A DNA stretch of 64,000 bases, from positions 3,444,001 through 3,508,000 of the forward strand of contig NZ_CP162599.1 in NCBI RefSeq assembly GCF_040958695.1, read 5' to 3'. Positions 1 through 8,498 of this stretch are shown one piece after another; position 1 is the first letter of the stretch, and each line of letters opens with the position of its first letter. This DNA is from Ornithinibacillus sp. 4-3. GTDB lineage: Bacteria > Bacillota > Bacilli > Bacillales > Amphibacillaceae. A program made the translations under genes and the position numbers. Below the pieces are notes generated by a model that worked only from the letters and a program-made list of their open reading frames with translations, had not been told where the DNA came from and ran no database searches.

Positions 1-652
1 GTAACCAATTCTCAAACTTGAATGGACCTGTTCCAATAATTTCACTTACTGGATTTTCTCCAGCCTCTTCAACTAATTCCTTTGGCATAATTGCTGCTAG
101 ACGTTCTGTAGCAATTAAAGAAGGTACTAATGAAGATGGCTTTGATAATGTTAACTCAACCGTATAATCATCTACTACAGTAAATTCATCATCACCAATA
201 ACTACTTTTGCCCCTGTAGCATTGACTCTCCAACGGTTCATGGAGGCAGCTACATCCTCTGCAGTCATCTCTTGTCCATTATGGAATTTAATACCTTGTC
301 TTAAATGGAATGTGTATGTTTTATTATCATCTGTTACATCAATCTTCTCTGCCAAATAAGGAACTGGTTGTCTGTCTTCATTTGTAACTACTAACGTTTC
401 AAAAACAGGTTTTGTAGATGTTGATGTTACTGTCTCTGTTGTTACGTGCGGATCAATAATCGAAGGCTGTGCCGGTAATGCTACCTTCAATTCTCCTCCA
501 GCACTGTTTTCATCATTTTCATTCGTTTCGTTGTCTGTAGAATCTGAATCTGTGTCATTGTCCTGCTCCGTTGACGAGTTTGAGCTACACCCTACAACAA
601 CAAGCATCAAAATAGCGAACAAAGCAAATAGAAAGCGTTTACTAAACTTCAT
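1..652 (-). CDS. ABC transporter solute-binding lipoprotein, family 5 (partial, runs off left edge)
   Basis: These are the first 217 residues of an oligopeptide/dipeptide-type (SBP_bac_5, DppA/OppA class) binding lipoprotein that catches a substrate outside the membrane and hands it to an ABC permease. The ATG at 650-652 follows GGAGGAGAG. Residues 1-22 are a lipoprotein signal ending VVVGC, so Cys22 should be lipidated; an acidic Asp/Asn/Ser/Thr linker follows. The class motif KFHNGQEMTAEDV and a later IGTGPFKFENW are present. It is a clear paralogue of the proteins at 1043, 10140 and 12832. It has its own promoter at 721-749, so it is not simply the tail of the upstream operon. The permease genes may lie beyond the left edge (inference). 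The substrate cannot be told from sequence. Confidence 0.93.
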   Translation of the reverse strand, partial: MKFSKRFLFALFAILMLVVVGCSSNSSTEQDNDTDSDSTDNETNENDENSAGGELKVALPAQPSIIDPHVTTETVTSTSTKPVFETLVVTNEDRQPVPYLAEKIDVTDDNKTYTFHLRQGIKFHNGQEMTAEDVAASMNRWRVNATGAKVVIGDDEFTVVDDYTVELTLSKPSSLVPSLIATERLAAIMPKELVEEAGENPVSEIIGTGPFKFENWL

Positions 653-720
653 TTCCTCTCTCCTCCTGAATTTAAAATGCGATTTCTAATTTTCTATTCA
701 AAATCGACTCACTATCAACC

Positions 721-749
721 ATTTTAGAGACTAAAAAGGTCTCCGTCAA
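721..749 (-). promoter_or_regulatory. Sigma-A-type promoter with operator-like inverted repeat in the spacer
   Basis: On the minus strand TTGACG (744-749) and TAAAAT (721-726) are 17 bases apart, about 70 bases before the start at 652. The spacer itself is an inverted repeat, GAGAC-N7-GTCTC (727-743), exactly where a repressor would block polymerase. The promoter fit is seen in the sequence; operator function is inferred. Confidence 0.6.
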
Positions 750-879
750 ACTTTTTCACTTTATCAGAGAAAAGAAATTTTGCTTTCTGATTATGTGAGA
801 ATTATATTAAAATTTAAGCACAAGTGCCTTTTTACCACATCACAAAACCTTTGCTAGGTGCCGGCTACTGATCACCTCC

Positions 880-985
880 GACCATGACCCTGTCTACGCC
901 TTACAGCTTGCCAATCGCCAACTCTTCTTTATGGTAGGGCGTAACGTGAAATCTCTTAATTTCGGGCGCAGGGAGCTAGACATCG
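880..985. repeat. Dispersed intergenic repeat module, copy 1
   Basis: This non-coding block between the first two binding-protein genes closely matches 42262-42351. Shared words include GCTTGCCAATCG, a run ending TCTTCTTTA and GGAGCTAGAC. It looks more GC-rich than the AT-rich spacer around it. It has no reading frame of note, and the second copy lies more than 41 kb away. Confidence 0.6.
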
Positions 986-999
986 TTAGCTCAAAATAA

Positions 1000-1030
1000 A
1001 AAGCCAGGTATCTTAAAACGATACCTGACT
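1000..1030 (-). terminator. Rho-independent terminator of the binding-protein gene at 1043
   Basis: Arms CAGGTATC and GATACCTG (extended by a further base pair each side with one mismatch) flank a 7-base loop. On the minus strand they are followed by TTTTTATTTT. It ends the gene just to its right and separates it from the gene starting at 652. Confidence 0.8.
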
Positions 1031-1042
1031 CCATTATATTGT

Positions 1043-2692
1043 TTATTCTGTGAACTTCGCATTCCATAATACCAAACCAGTGAATGCAGTGATTCCTTCT
1101 AATTTATTTGAAAGACCAAAGAGTGAGTTTACTCCACCTAGATTAACTACAGGAACAACTTCTGTTACTGCATATTCTTGTAATTCATCCCAAATTTGCT
1201 GACCTTCTTCTATGGAAGCAGATGTTTCAAGTGCTTTCATCATTTCAGCAACTTTCTCATCCTCTAAACCTCCACCAAAAGTTGGACTTAAATATAATAA
1301 TTGTGGTGGTGTACTTACTGTAGAAGAACCAATTACAAGTGCATCCCATTCATCTAGTTTACTTTGCATCTTATCATTAAATGTTGGCCAATCTACTACA
1401 TCAACTACTGCATTTATACCGACATTCTTTAATTGTTCTTGAATTACAATTCCTGCTGTATAATAGTTTGCATAATCACGTGTTAACATGATTTTAAATT
1501 CTTCTCCATTATAACCTGCTTCTTCCAAATATTCTTTTGCTTTTTCTGGATCTTTTAAGTTAAAGTTTTCATCACAGCCAGCTGAGCTTGCCCAATTTTT
1601 AATATTAATATCCATATAACCACAATCTACCCAGAATAAATCATCATTTGGATGCGCCGCATACATAATTTCATCTACATCCAGTGCTGTATTAACGGCC
1701 TGTCTAAAGCTCTGATTTGAGGCAATATCTCCACTCTTATTAAAGTGTAAGAATGCATTCGAAGATGGTGTTAAAAACGCTTCAATGTTTGGATCATTCT
1801 GCACTTGATCATATACATCATATGGTAATCCATATGCTAAATCATACTCTCCTGTTTGTAATCCCGCTAAACGTGTAGAGCTATCTGGTACAACATAGTA
1901 GAAAATTTCATCAAAGTGAGCAATTCTTTTACCACTTAGACCGCTCGGCTCTTCTTCTACAGGTTGGTAGTCCTCATAACGAGTAAAATGAATATATTGA
2001 TCTTGTCTCCATTCTGTAAATACATATGGTCCTGTACCAATGTATTCATCAGTAATAAATTCATCTCCTGCACCATCAATAATCTCTTTAGGCATAATTG
2101 CTGCACCCATTTTAGCTGATGCCATTGTATCTAAAGTTAAAGAAGACGGCTCTTGAAGCTCTAAAACAACTGTGTAATCATCTGTCGCTGTCCAAGTTGC
2201 ATCAATGAAAATTGTACCTGTGATTGTTGATTTTTCTAACCAACGCTCCATCGAAGCTACAACATCCTCAGATGTCATTTCTTTTCCATTATGGAATTTA
2301 ACACCTTCTCTTAATTTAAAGGTATATGTTTTACCATCTTCACTAATGTCAATATTCTCTGCTAACATTGGAACTGCCTTGTATTCCTCATCTGTTGTAA
2401 CAAGCGTTTCAAAAACCAATCTTGCCCCATCTCTTGCAGATGTTGCTGGAGTAGTCGGCCAATCTAAGTTAGGTGGCTGAGCATCTAGAGCAATTCTTAA
2501 TGTTCCACCAGCAAATTCACCATCAGATGTGGCTTCCTCCTCCTCACCATCATCAGTATCTGTTGAATCATCTGTTTCCGTATCATTATTGCTACCTTCA
2601 TTACTTGTTGTATCATCATTGCTACTACAAGCAACAAGAGCAAATACTAACATAAGAATAAAAAATAATAGTCCTAATCTCTTTTGCTTCAT
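1043..2692 (-). CDS. ABC transporter solute-binding lipoprotein, family 5
   Basis: A 549-residue extracytoplasmic peptide/nickel-class binding protein. The signal peptide ends LVAC with Cys22 as the lipid site. Residues 23-64 are a very acidic Asp/Glu/Ser/Thr tether. The SBP_bac_5 fold follows, with FHNGKEMTSEDVVASMERW and EYIGTGPYVFTEW as class landmarks. The ATG at 2690-2692 is preceded by GAGGTAGG. It is transcribed alone: a sigma-A promoter lies at 2921-2949 and a terminator at 1000-1030, and no permease or ATPase gene is nearby. It therefore probably shares a translocator encoded elsewhere (inference). It resembles the paralogues at 10140 and 12832 in length and landmarks; the ligand is unknown. 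Confidence 0.95.
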   Translation of the reverse strand: MKQKRLGLLFFILMLVFALVACSSNDDTTSNEGSNNDTETDDSTDTDDGEEEEATSDGEFAGGTLRIALDAQPPNLDWPTTPATSARDGARLVFETLVTTDEEYKAVPMLAENIDISEDGKTYTFKLREGVKFHNGKEMTSEDVVASMERWLEKSTITGTIFIDATWTATDDYTVVLELQEPSSLTLDTMASAKMGAAIMPKEIIDGAGDEFITDEYIGTGPYVFTEWRQDQYIHFTRYEDYQPVEEEPSGLSGKRIAHFDEIFYYVVPDSSTRLAGLQTGEYDLAYGLPYDVYDQVQNDPNIEAFLTPSSNAFLHFNKSGDIASNQSFRQAVNTALDVDEIMYAAHPNDDLFWVDCGYMDINIKNWASSAGCDENFNLKDPEKAKEYLEEAGYNGEEFKIMLTRDYANYYTAGIVIQEQLKNVGINAVVDVVDWPTFNDKMQSKLDEWDALVIGSSTVSTPPQLLYLSPTFGGGLEDEKVAEMMKALETSASIEEGQQIWDELQEYAVTEVVPVVNLGGVNSLFGLSNKLEGITAFTGLVLWNAKFTE

Positions 2693-2920
2693 TTTCTTTC
2701 CTACCTCAATTCTATATTTTTTTAAAGCGGAGCCAAAAGATGGATAATTATAAAGATAAAGTGCTAGAATATCCCCTTTTCCTATTCCTTCACTTATTTG
2801 TTAACTCTTTATAACCAACAAACCTTCTATGAATTTGAAAATTCCGACAATTCATATGCAAGAAAGCCTAACTATATATATTGTCTTAATCCATTTGACA
2901 CCTTTTGAATCTGTCAATTG

Positions 2921-2949
2921 ATTATATTAGCCAATGTGTGAATTGTCAA
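2921..2949 (-). promoter_or_regulatory. Near-consensus sigma-A promoter for the binding-protein gene at 1043
   Basis: On the minus strand TTGACA (2944-2949), a 17-base spacer and TATAAT (2921-2926) are a perfect sigma-A match. The start codon is about 230 bases downstream, so the transcript has a long untranslated leader. The rest of the 364-base gap contains only AT-rich sequence and the terminator at 3011-3058. Confidence 0.75.
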
Positions 2950-3010
2950 TAAAATTTTCAAGGTAATTTTCTGAAACCGACAAAATTCAAAAAATTACCT
3001 TAAATAATTA

Positions 3011-3058
3011 AAAAATGTATTGGCACAGCTTTATCGTTCTTAGCTGTGCCAATACATT
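3011..3058 (-). terminator. Strong terminator of the yhgE-like gene
   Basis: A perfect 17-bp stem (3014-3030 with 3042-3058) overlaps the stop codon of the gene at 3057. On the minus strand it is followed by TTTTT. Confidence 0.9.
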
Positions 3059-5678
3059 AAATTACAATTTTACTCTTCTTCGCTTTTTCCATAAATTTAT
3101 CACTAGAACGATTAAAGAATTGCTTCAACAAAAGACCTAGTAACAAAAATATAATCATGTAAATAACTAAGTAAAGGATATGCAGCCAAACAACTCCCCA
3201 TACTACTCCACCAACAGCTTCTCTGAGCAATGTGATTGCATGTGTAAAGGGTAAAAATCCGTGGATTTTTTGGAAAAAGGCTGGTGCCATTTGGATTGGG
3301 AATGTTCCTCCAGATCCACCTAATTGCATCACCATCAAGATAATTGCAATAACCTTCCCAGTATTACCAAATACAGAAACCAATGTGTAGATGATTGTCA
3401 CAAAGGCTAGGCTAATAAATATTCCTAACAAGATAAATATGATAGGATTAGCGACATATGTTTTCATAATCAATAAATCACCAATTGTCACAATAAATGC
3501 CTGGACAAAGGCTATACCACCAAATGTAAATAATCTACCTAAATATGCTTCATGACTACGGAATCTTTGTTTATTCTCAATATCTGCTTTTAAGGAGGAA
3601 ACTAAAATCAATCCCCCTACCCATAATGCAAGTGTAGTGTAAAATGGATTCATTGCAGATCCATAATTAGGAATAGCATATAAGCGATGTTCATCTAGAA
3701 CAATGGGATCTGCCAGAAATTCACTTACTTCTGTTGGATCTGTTTTTAATATCTTGATTAATTCATCAAGATCGCCTTTTTCTTCTAGCTCTCTAATTTT
3801 ATCAGCTAATTGTCTAATGACTTCGCTCGCTTCAGGGAAATGCTCATTTACTAGAGCTAGTTTTTCTTGTCCATCATGTGTCATTTCTTTCCCTTTTTCT
3901 AAAGCTTCTCGTACAACAGGGATTTTCTCACTTATGTCATTAAACACAGTTGCTGTTTGTTCAAGGATATTTTTTGCTTGACCTGCTACATCTTTAAACT
4001 TTGTACGTAAATCTTGATCAACAAAGTCAATAATTTCATTCAATCCTTGTTCCATCTCCACTGCTTTTTCATTTATTTGAGTAAGCGCATCACCACTTCG
4101 ATTTTTAGCCGTTTCTATACCTGTAATTACCTCGTCAATCTTTTGATTCGTCTGATCTAATTTCTCCTGGATTTCCGTCATTCTTTTTGCTTCATCTTGA
4201 ATGACATCTGATTGGATAGCTTCTTGTAATTGATCCATAACAGTTTGGATATCCTGTAATACAGTTATATTTGTTTCTAAGCGCTCAATGATTGTTTTCC
4301 ATTGTTCCACTGCTTGTTCAGGATTTGCTGCTTGGTTTGCAAAGTTATCAATCGCCTCCTGTACTTGAGTATCTAATTCCTTCTGCGCATTATTAATAGT
4401 ATCTTGTATCATCTGAAGCTCTTGGGCGGTTTGGTCACTTATTTCTTGATTATTTTCTGCTTGGGTAATCGTATTTTGTATTGCATCACTCGTTTGTTTC
4501 ATTGCTCCATTTATATCTTGTTGGAGCTTATTTGCTTGATCTTGTAATTCTTTTGCAGCTGTTTGCCCTGGTGATTCTTCTCCTTGGATATTCTCTAACA
4601 TTTGTTCTAAATCTGTTTTTAATTTATTTAAATCATCTATATTCTGTTGAACAGAATCTTGTATTTCTTTTATTTTAGATGACTCTTTTAAGTTCTGATC
4701 CTGCTCTAAAAGGAAATCTTGTATTTCACCGAGACGTATAGAAACATTATCAATACCTTGCTTGCGTTCTTCTAATGTTAGTACAAGCTGGTCAAAGGTT
4801 TCTCCTTTATCAGCAATTTCTTGCGTTATCTCAGGTACTTGCTTAAAGAGTTCTTGTGCTCCTTGTAAATAACCAATAATTACATCTAATGTTTCATCAA
4901 TCTTTTCTTCCTGTGTATTTAGTTTCGTAAGCAATTCCTGATTTACTTCTATTGCTCTTTGATCTATTTCATCTACTTTCTCAAGTGTATCAGTAACTTT
5001 TGTAATAGATTCATCTACAAATCCTAATGATTCATCTGCCTTCTTCAACTGTGAAAATATATTTGGTAGCTCATCCTCTAATAGAAAGACTGTCTCTCTA
5101 ACCTTTTCGATATTCACATAATTCGCTTCTAGTTCTAAGCCAAATTCATTGAATACTTCCAAAACGGATTTATTTACTTCCTCCACAAAATGATTATGGA
5201 TATTTTCTACAATAGCAGTTGCACCAGAATTAGTTACCTTTGGTGAAATTGCATTTATTTTTTCATTAATGTAATAGTCTAGATTTGGTTTCTCTATTGT
5301 ATCTGTTGTTACACTAAGTAATTTCTCCGTGAAATTCTCTGGAATAATAATCGCAGCGTAGTAATCTCCATGTTCTACGCCTTTCATTGCCTCTTCTTTT
5401 GACACAAACCTCCATCCGAGATTATCATTTTTCTTCAAAGAATTAATTACTTCATCCCCGACATCCATAAATTCCCCTTGTACTTCCGCACCTTTATCCT
5501 CACTAACAATTGCTACAGTTACTCCCTCTGTATTTGCATAAGGATCCCATGAGGCAGCAATATTCAGCCATGCATACAAGGATGGCAAAAAGCAAACTGC
5601 AGCAATAACAATAATTGCAGCAGGATTTTTAATAATATTTAATATATCGGTTTTTAAAATTTTAAAAGCATTCTTCAA
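3057..5678 (-). CDS. yhgE: YhgE/Pip-family ABC-2-like membrane protein
   Basis: An 873-residue integral membrane protein of the YhgE/Pip (phage infection protein) class. A first membrane segment at about residues 18-40 leads into the class motif around SWDPYANTEG. A long extracellular region rich in Gln/Glu/Leu heptads (about 190-690) should form coiled coils. The last ~200 residues hold about six hydrophobic segments like an ABC-2 permease. The start is TTG (5676-5678) behind AAGGGG. Lactococcal Pip is a phage receptor and B. subtilis YhgE is uncharacterised; related proteins such as EsaA take part in type VII secretion, but no ESX gene is seen here. The gene appears to be transcribed alone. 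Confidence 0.9.
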   Translation of the reverse strand: MKNAFKILKTDILNIIKNPAAIIVIAAVCFLPSLYAWLNIAASWDPYANTEGVTVAIVSEDKGAEVQGEFMDVGDEVINSLKKNDNLGWRFVSKEEAMKGVEHGDYYAAIIIPENFTEKLLSVTTDTIEKPNLDYYINEKINAISPKVTNSGATAIVENIHNHFVEEVNKSVLEVFNEFGLELEANYVNIEKVRETVFLLEDELPNIFSQLKKADESLGFVDESITKVTDTLEKVDEIDQRAIEVNQELLTKLNTQEEKIDETLDVIIGYLQGAQELFKQVPEITQEIADKGETFDQLVLTLEERKQGIDNVSIRLGEIQDFLLEQDQNLKESSKIKEIQDSVQQNIDDLNKLKTDLEQMLENIQGEESPGQTAAKELQDQANKLQQDINGAMKQTSDAIQNTITQAENNQEISDQTAQELQMIQDTINNAQKELDTQVQEAIDNFANQAANPEQAVEQWKTIIERLETNITVLQDIQTVMDQLQEAIQSDVIQDEAKRMTEIQEKLDQTNQKIDEVITGIETAKNRSGDALTQINEKAVEMEQGLNEIIDFVDQDLRTKFKDVAGQAKNILEQTATVFNDISEKIPVVREALEKGKEMTHDGQEKLALVNEHFPEASEVIRQLADKIRELEEKGDLDELIKILKTDPTEVSEFLADPIVLDEHRLYAIPNYGSAMNPFYTTLALWVGGLILVSSLKADIENKQRFRSHEAYLGRLFTFGGIAFVQAFIVTIGDLLIMKTYVANPIIFILLGIFISLAFVTIIYTLVSVFGNTGKVIAIILMVMQLGGSGGTFPIQMAPAFFQKIHGFLPFTHAITLLREAVGGVVWGVVWLHILYLVIYMIIFLLLGLLLKQFFNRSSDKFMEKAKKSKIVI

Positions 5679-5822
5679 TGGTATGACCCCTTCATTTTTT
5701 TCAAGAAACTTACTATCCTTTAGTGTAAATCAAAAAGGGTAAAACCACTAGTACAAAGCCTTTCTTTAATTATTTCGAAAATATTTACAAAGGTTTCAAT
5801 TATAATTTTTTAGTAAAAAACA

Positions 5823-5865
5823 AAAAACATTCAATCGATAACATGTAATCGAATTGAATGTTTTT
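5823..5865. terminator. Hairpin terminator downstream of the small gene at 5891
   Basis: AAAAACATTCAAT (5823-5835) pairs with ATTGAATGTTTTT (5853-5865). A/T runs on both sides would let it work in either direction. Confidence 0.7.
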
Positions 5866-5890
5866 AGCGGAATGAAATTTCATTTTATGC

Positions 5891-6160
5891 TTACTCTAAG
5901 CAAAAGTCTTGAATTTCTTTTCTAACTTCTTCCGTAATTTCGTATTCTTTTGCCAAGAATGTCTCGATATCTTCATAATTAGTAAGGATATTTTGTAAAG
6001 CCATGTTTAAATAACGTTCTTGTAATAAAAACTGTACCTTAAATGCTTCAAGATATTCCGCAGATACCTTATCTGCTATTTTATCGAAAATATCATTATG
6101 GTATTTTTCCAATGTAACATTAGAGTATAGATAATCTTCCAGAACCACTTCCCATTCCAC
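5891..6160 (-). CDS. Small acidic hypothetical protein
   Basis: An 89-residue, strongly acidic, probably all-helical soluble protein that I do not recognise. The frame starts at GTG (6158-6160) and shows no convincing ribosome binding site. The frame stays open upstream to a TAA near 6210, and no better start lies there. It has its own terminator at 5823-5865, which argues for a real transcript. It could be a genuine small gene with weak translation or a remnant with a lost 5' end. There are no cysteine clusters, membrane segments or known motifs. Confidence 0.5.
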   Translation of the reverse strand: MEWEVVLEDYLYSNVTLEKYHNDIFDKIADKVSAEYLEAFKVQFLLQERYLNMALQNILTNYEDIETFLAKEYEITEEVRKEIQDFCLE

Positions 6161-6330
6161 ACCAAGCGTTAATAAAAACGGTTTAACACCGGCGTAAATA
6201 AAATATTAATTCTTTAAAACTGGAGAAACAGCTTTAGATCAAGGTTTTTAATGGAGATTGTATAAAAATTGTGTATAAACAGGTGATTTATATCTTTATT
6301 ACGCTTTTTTTATAAAGGAATTGTAAAAAC

Positions 6331-6373
6331 AAAAAAGCTACTAGATGAGTTTAGAATCATCTAATAGCTTTTC
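6331..6373 (-). terminator. Terminator of the ydbST operon
   Basis: AAAAGCTACTAGATGA pairs with TCATCTAATAGCTTTT with one mismatch. It is followed on the minus strand by a T-run. Confidence 0.8.
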
Positions 6374-6380
6374 ACTTTCA

Positions 6381-7856
6381 TTATTCTTCAACCAGTTGTA
6401 CTTCCCGTTGCTCATACCAATGTAGTACATCCTGTGCAAAAGTAATTGGGACATGTTCTATAGAAATTATTTCTGCTGGCTTAGCACGCATCGATATTTG
6501 AATAGTTGCTAAGGAGAATAGACGTTGAAATATATTTTGTGTAACTGATACTTCCATCACATTATTTCTCCGTGTTACATATGCCTCCACTGACCATACT
6601 CCCGTTTTATACACAATGAATTCTCCCTCTAATGCATAGCGTGTGAATAAATATTGTAGTATTCGAGCTATCATAGTATAAACAAGTACTGCAATCGCCC
6701 ACCAAAAACTAAATGACCAAATGAAATACGCGATAACAGCTAGGATAAACAAATATGGCACTTGAATTAAATGAGTATAAAATGCCGCTTTCGGCAGTTT
6801 TTGTAAGGAAGGCTCGACAAAATAGCGTGGTAAGATTTGCTTGATTAATCGTTTTCCTTCCTTATTCTCAAGAAATGGATAAAGTGAATTCGTTGCTTCT
6901 GATGCTTCCTCTTCATCCTGTTGTGCTATATTTACTAATCGAATTTCGGAAAGCTTTAATAACCGTTTTAGTATATTTTGTTTTATTTTTAATCCTTGTA
7001 CTTTTTTCTTCTGAATGGTAAAAGATTTCTCTGATAATATACCGCGATGAATATAAATACGTTCTTCATCACTAGAAATAATGAATCGACCGTATTGTAA
7101 ATAAGTAGTAAGCATTCCGATCACTACACTTAAAAGCAATAAAATTATAATAACGATTGCTAGTAAAATATAACTCGCGATAATCAATTCAAACCATTCT
7201 TCAAATACATCCTCCATTTGAAATAATTCCGAGCCTTGATTAATAATAAAGGCTAGAATAGGAAAAATAATAAATATTCTTAAAGAAGTAAAGGATGCTT
7301 TAATCATTTGCTTTTTCGTTGCTTCAAAATATATCTTCTGAGTGGGCTTTTGTTTCACAGCATTTTCCTCTAATTCAGACTCCGCTAATTCTTCGGACTG
7401 TAAATCACCAATTAAGTCTTTAACAAAGTCCTCTAATTCATCGGCTTCTTGCCTCGAAATTGCTTCAATATCAATCACAGAGGAAGCACTTGATGCAGCT
7501 GCCGTACTGAACTGTAGAGAAGTGATTCCAAGTAATTTATGAAAAGCCGATGTTGACCTTTGAATATTTTGAATTCGTCTATAGGTGATAGTCGTTCTAG
7601 TTTTTGAAAATATCCCTTTCTTTAATATGAAAGCATCTTCTTCTAAACGATAGGTGGTTGTCCGCCAAATCAGGAATATGCGGATAAGTGAAAATACAAT
7701 ATACGCAACAAAAACATATCGCCCTGCTACCCAGATAAATGATTGATTTCCTAACTGGATAATGAACAAAAGAATAAAGGGAATGAAAGCACCTTTCAGT
7801 AGATTTATCATGCTGACTACCATATATAATGGGTGGAAACGGATATCTAGCTTCAT
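6381..7856 (-). CDS. ydbT: YdbT-like membrane protein with bacterial PH domains
   Basis: A 491-residue membrane protein of the YdbT type, built from pairs of hydrophobic helices alternating with bPH2 (formerly DUF304) domains. Membrane segments lie near residues 12-60, 190-250 and 365-400. The bPH2 cores are the stretches around TYRRIQNIQRSTS, KKKVQGLKIKQN and TRRNNVMEVSVTQ. The start overlaps the end of ydbS by 4 bases (ATGA), so translation is coupled. In B. subtilis ydbST belongs to the sigma-W envelope-stress regulon and is linked to resistance to an antimicrobial peptide (family knowledge). I see no clear sigma-W promoter here. Confidence 0.88.
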   Translation of the reverse strand: MKLDIRFHPLYMVVSMINLLKGAFIPFILLFIIQLGNQSFIWVAGRYVFVAYIVFSLIRIFLIWRTTTYRLEEDAFILKKGIFSKTRTTITYRRIQNIQRSTSAFHKLLGITSLQFSTAAASSASSVIDIEAISRQEADELEDFVKDLIGDLQSEELAESELEENAVKQKPTQKIYFEATKKQMIKASFTSLRIFIIFPILAFIINQGSELFQMEDVFEEWFELIIASYILLAIVIIILLLLSVVIGMLTTYLQYGRFIISSDEERIYIHRGILSEKSFTIQKKKVQGLKIKQNILKRLLKLSEIRLVNIAQQDEEEASEATNSLYPFLENKEGKRLIKQILPRYFVEPSLQKLPKAAFYTHLIQVPYLFILAVIAYFIWSFSFWWAIAVLVYTMIARILQYLFTRYALEGEFIVYKTGVWSVEAYVTRRNNVMEVSVTQNIFQRLFSLATIQISMRAKPAEIISIEHVPITFAQDVLHWYEQREVQLVEE

Positions 7857-8353
7857 GATTCCACTTCCTTCACTTTCGCATATACACTAATTTCCTCACG
7901 TAGTTTAAAGGCTACTTCTTCAGATAACCCAGGGATAGTATGATCCGATCCCATTGTACCAATGGATAAATTATATAATCGATACTTCCTTAATATTGGA
8001 CCTTGATTCGTCTCAACAAATTGAATCTTCGTCATCGGAATTAGCTGGTATGTTCTATTTAGTTTTCCAAATTTTAAACGCACATATTCTTCATCTATAT
8101 AATATCTCCAATACTGCACTCGAAATTTAGACCCAAAATATACAGTCCAAAGAAAGGAAATGATAAACACACCTATTAAGCCATAAATAATCCATGGAAT
8201 CCAATGATACCAATTAAAATAATAGCTTAAAGCAAGAACTACACCAAGAATAATTAATTCGATAGCAAGCTCTATGACACTGCCTATTTGTAATACCTTT
8301 CGATATTCTCCTGCAATTTTGTTTTCCATTTCTGAACCATCAAACACTTCCAT
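7853..8353 (-). CDS. ydbS: YdbS-like bPH2 membrane protein
   Basis: A 166-residue partner of YdbT. Two hydrophobic helices (about 25-70) are followed by one bPH2 domain holding the pattern LIPMTKIQFVETNQGPI. The ATG at 8351-8353 follows AGAGAGGC. Being first in a two-gene operon with a 4-base overlap to ydbT, it probably forms a complex with that protein in the cytoplasmic membrane. Confidence 0.87.
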   Translation of the reverse strand: MEVFDGSEMENKIAGEYRKVLQIGSVIELAIELIILGVVLALSYYFNWYHWIPWIIYGLIGVFIISFLWTVYFGSKFRVQYWRYYIDEEYVRLKFGKLNRTYQLIPMTKIQFVETNQGPILRKYRLYNLSIGTMGSDHTIPGLSEEVAFKLREEISVYAKVKEVES

Positions 8354-8433
8354 ATGATCAAGCCTCTCTTAAAGAATTCTATTGTATACAGGAATAATAC
8401 CTGAAAAGCCTTAAGAAAAAAAGCAAGAATGAT

Positions 8434-8473
8434 AAAAAAGGAAGTTCGTATTAAAATGCAATACGAACTCCCT
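8434..8473 (-). terminator. Terminator of the ggt-like gene
   Basis: A 13-base stem (GGAAGTTCGTATT with AATACGAACTCCC) is followed on the minus strand by TTTTTT. It closes the catabolic operon that begins further right. Confidence 0.85.
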
Positions 8474-8498
8474 CTTATATTTACTCATGGGTTTGAGG

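Noticed and set aside
1212..2747. Several plus-strand frames opposite the binding-protein gene
   Set aside because: They are shadows caused by biased codon use on the other strand and have no start signals.
2693..2920. Riboswitch in the leader of the binding-protein gene
   Set aside because: No known aptamer core or terminator/antiterminator pair could be recognised; only the length is unusual.
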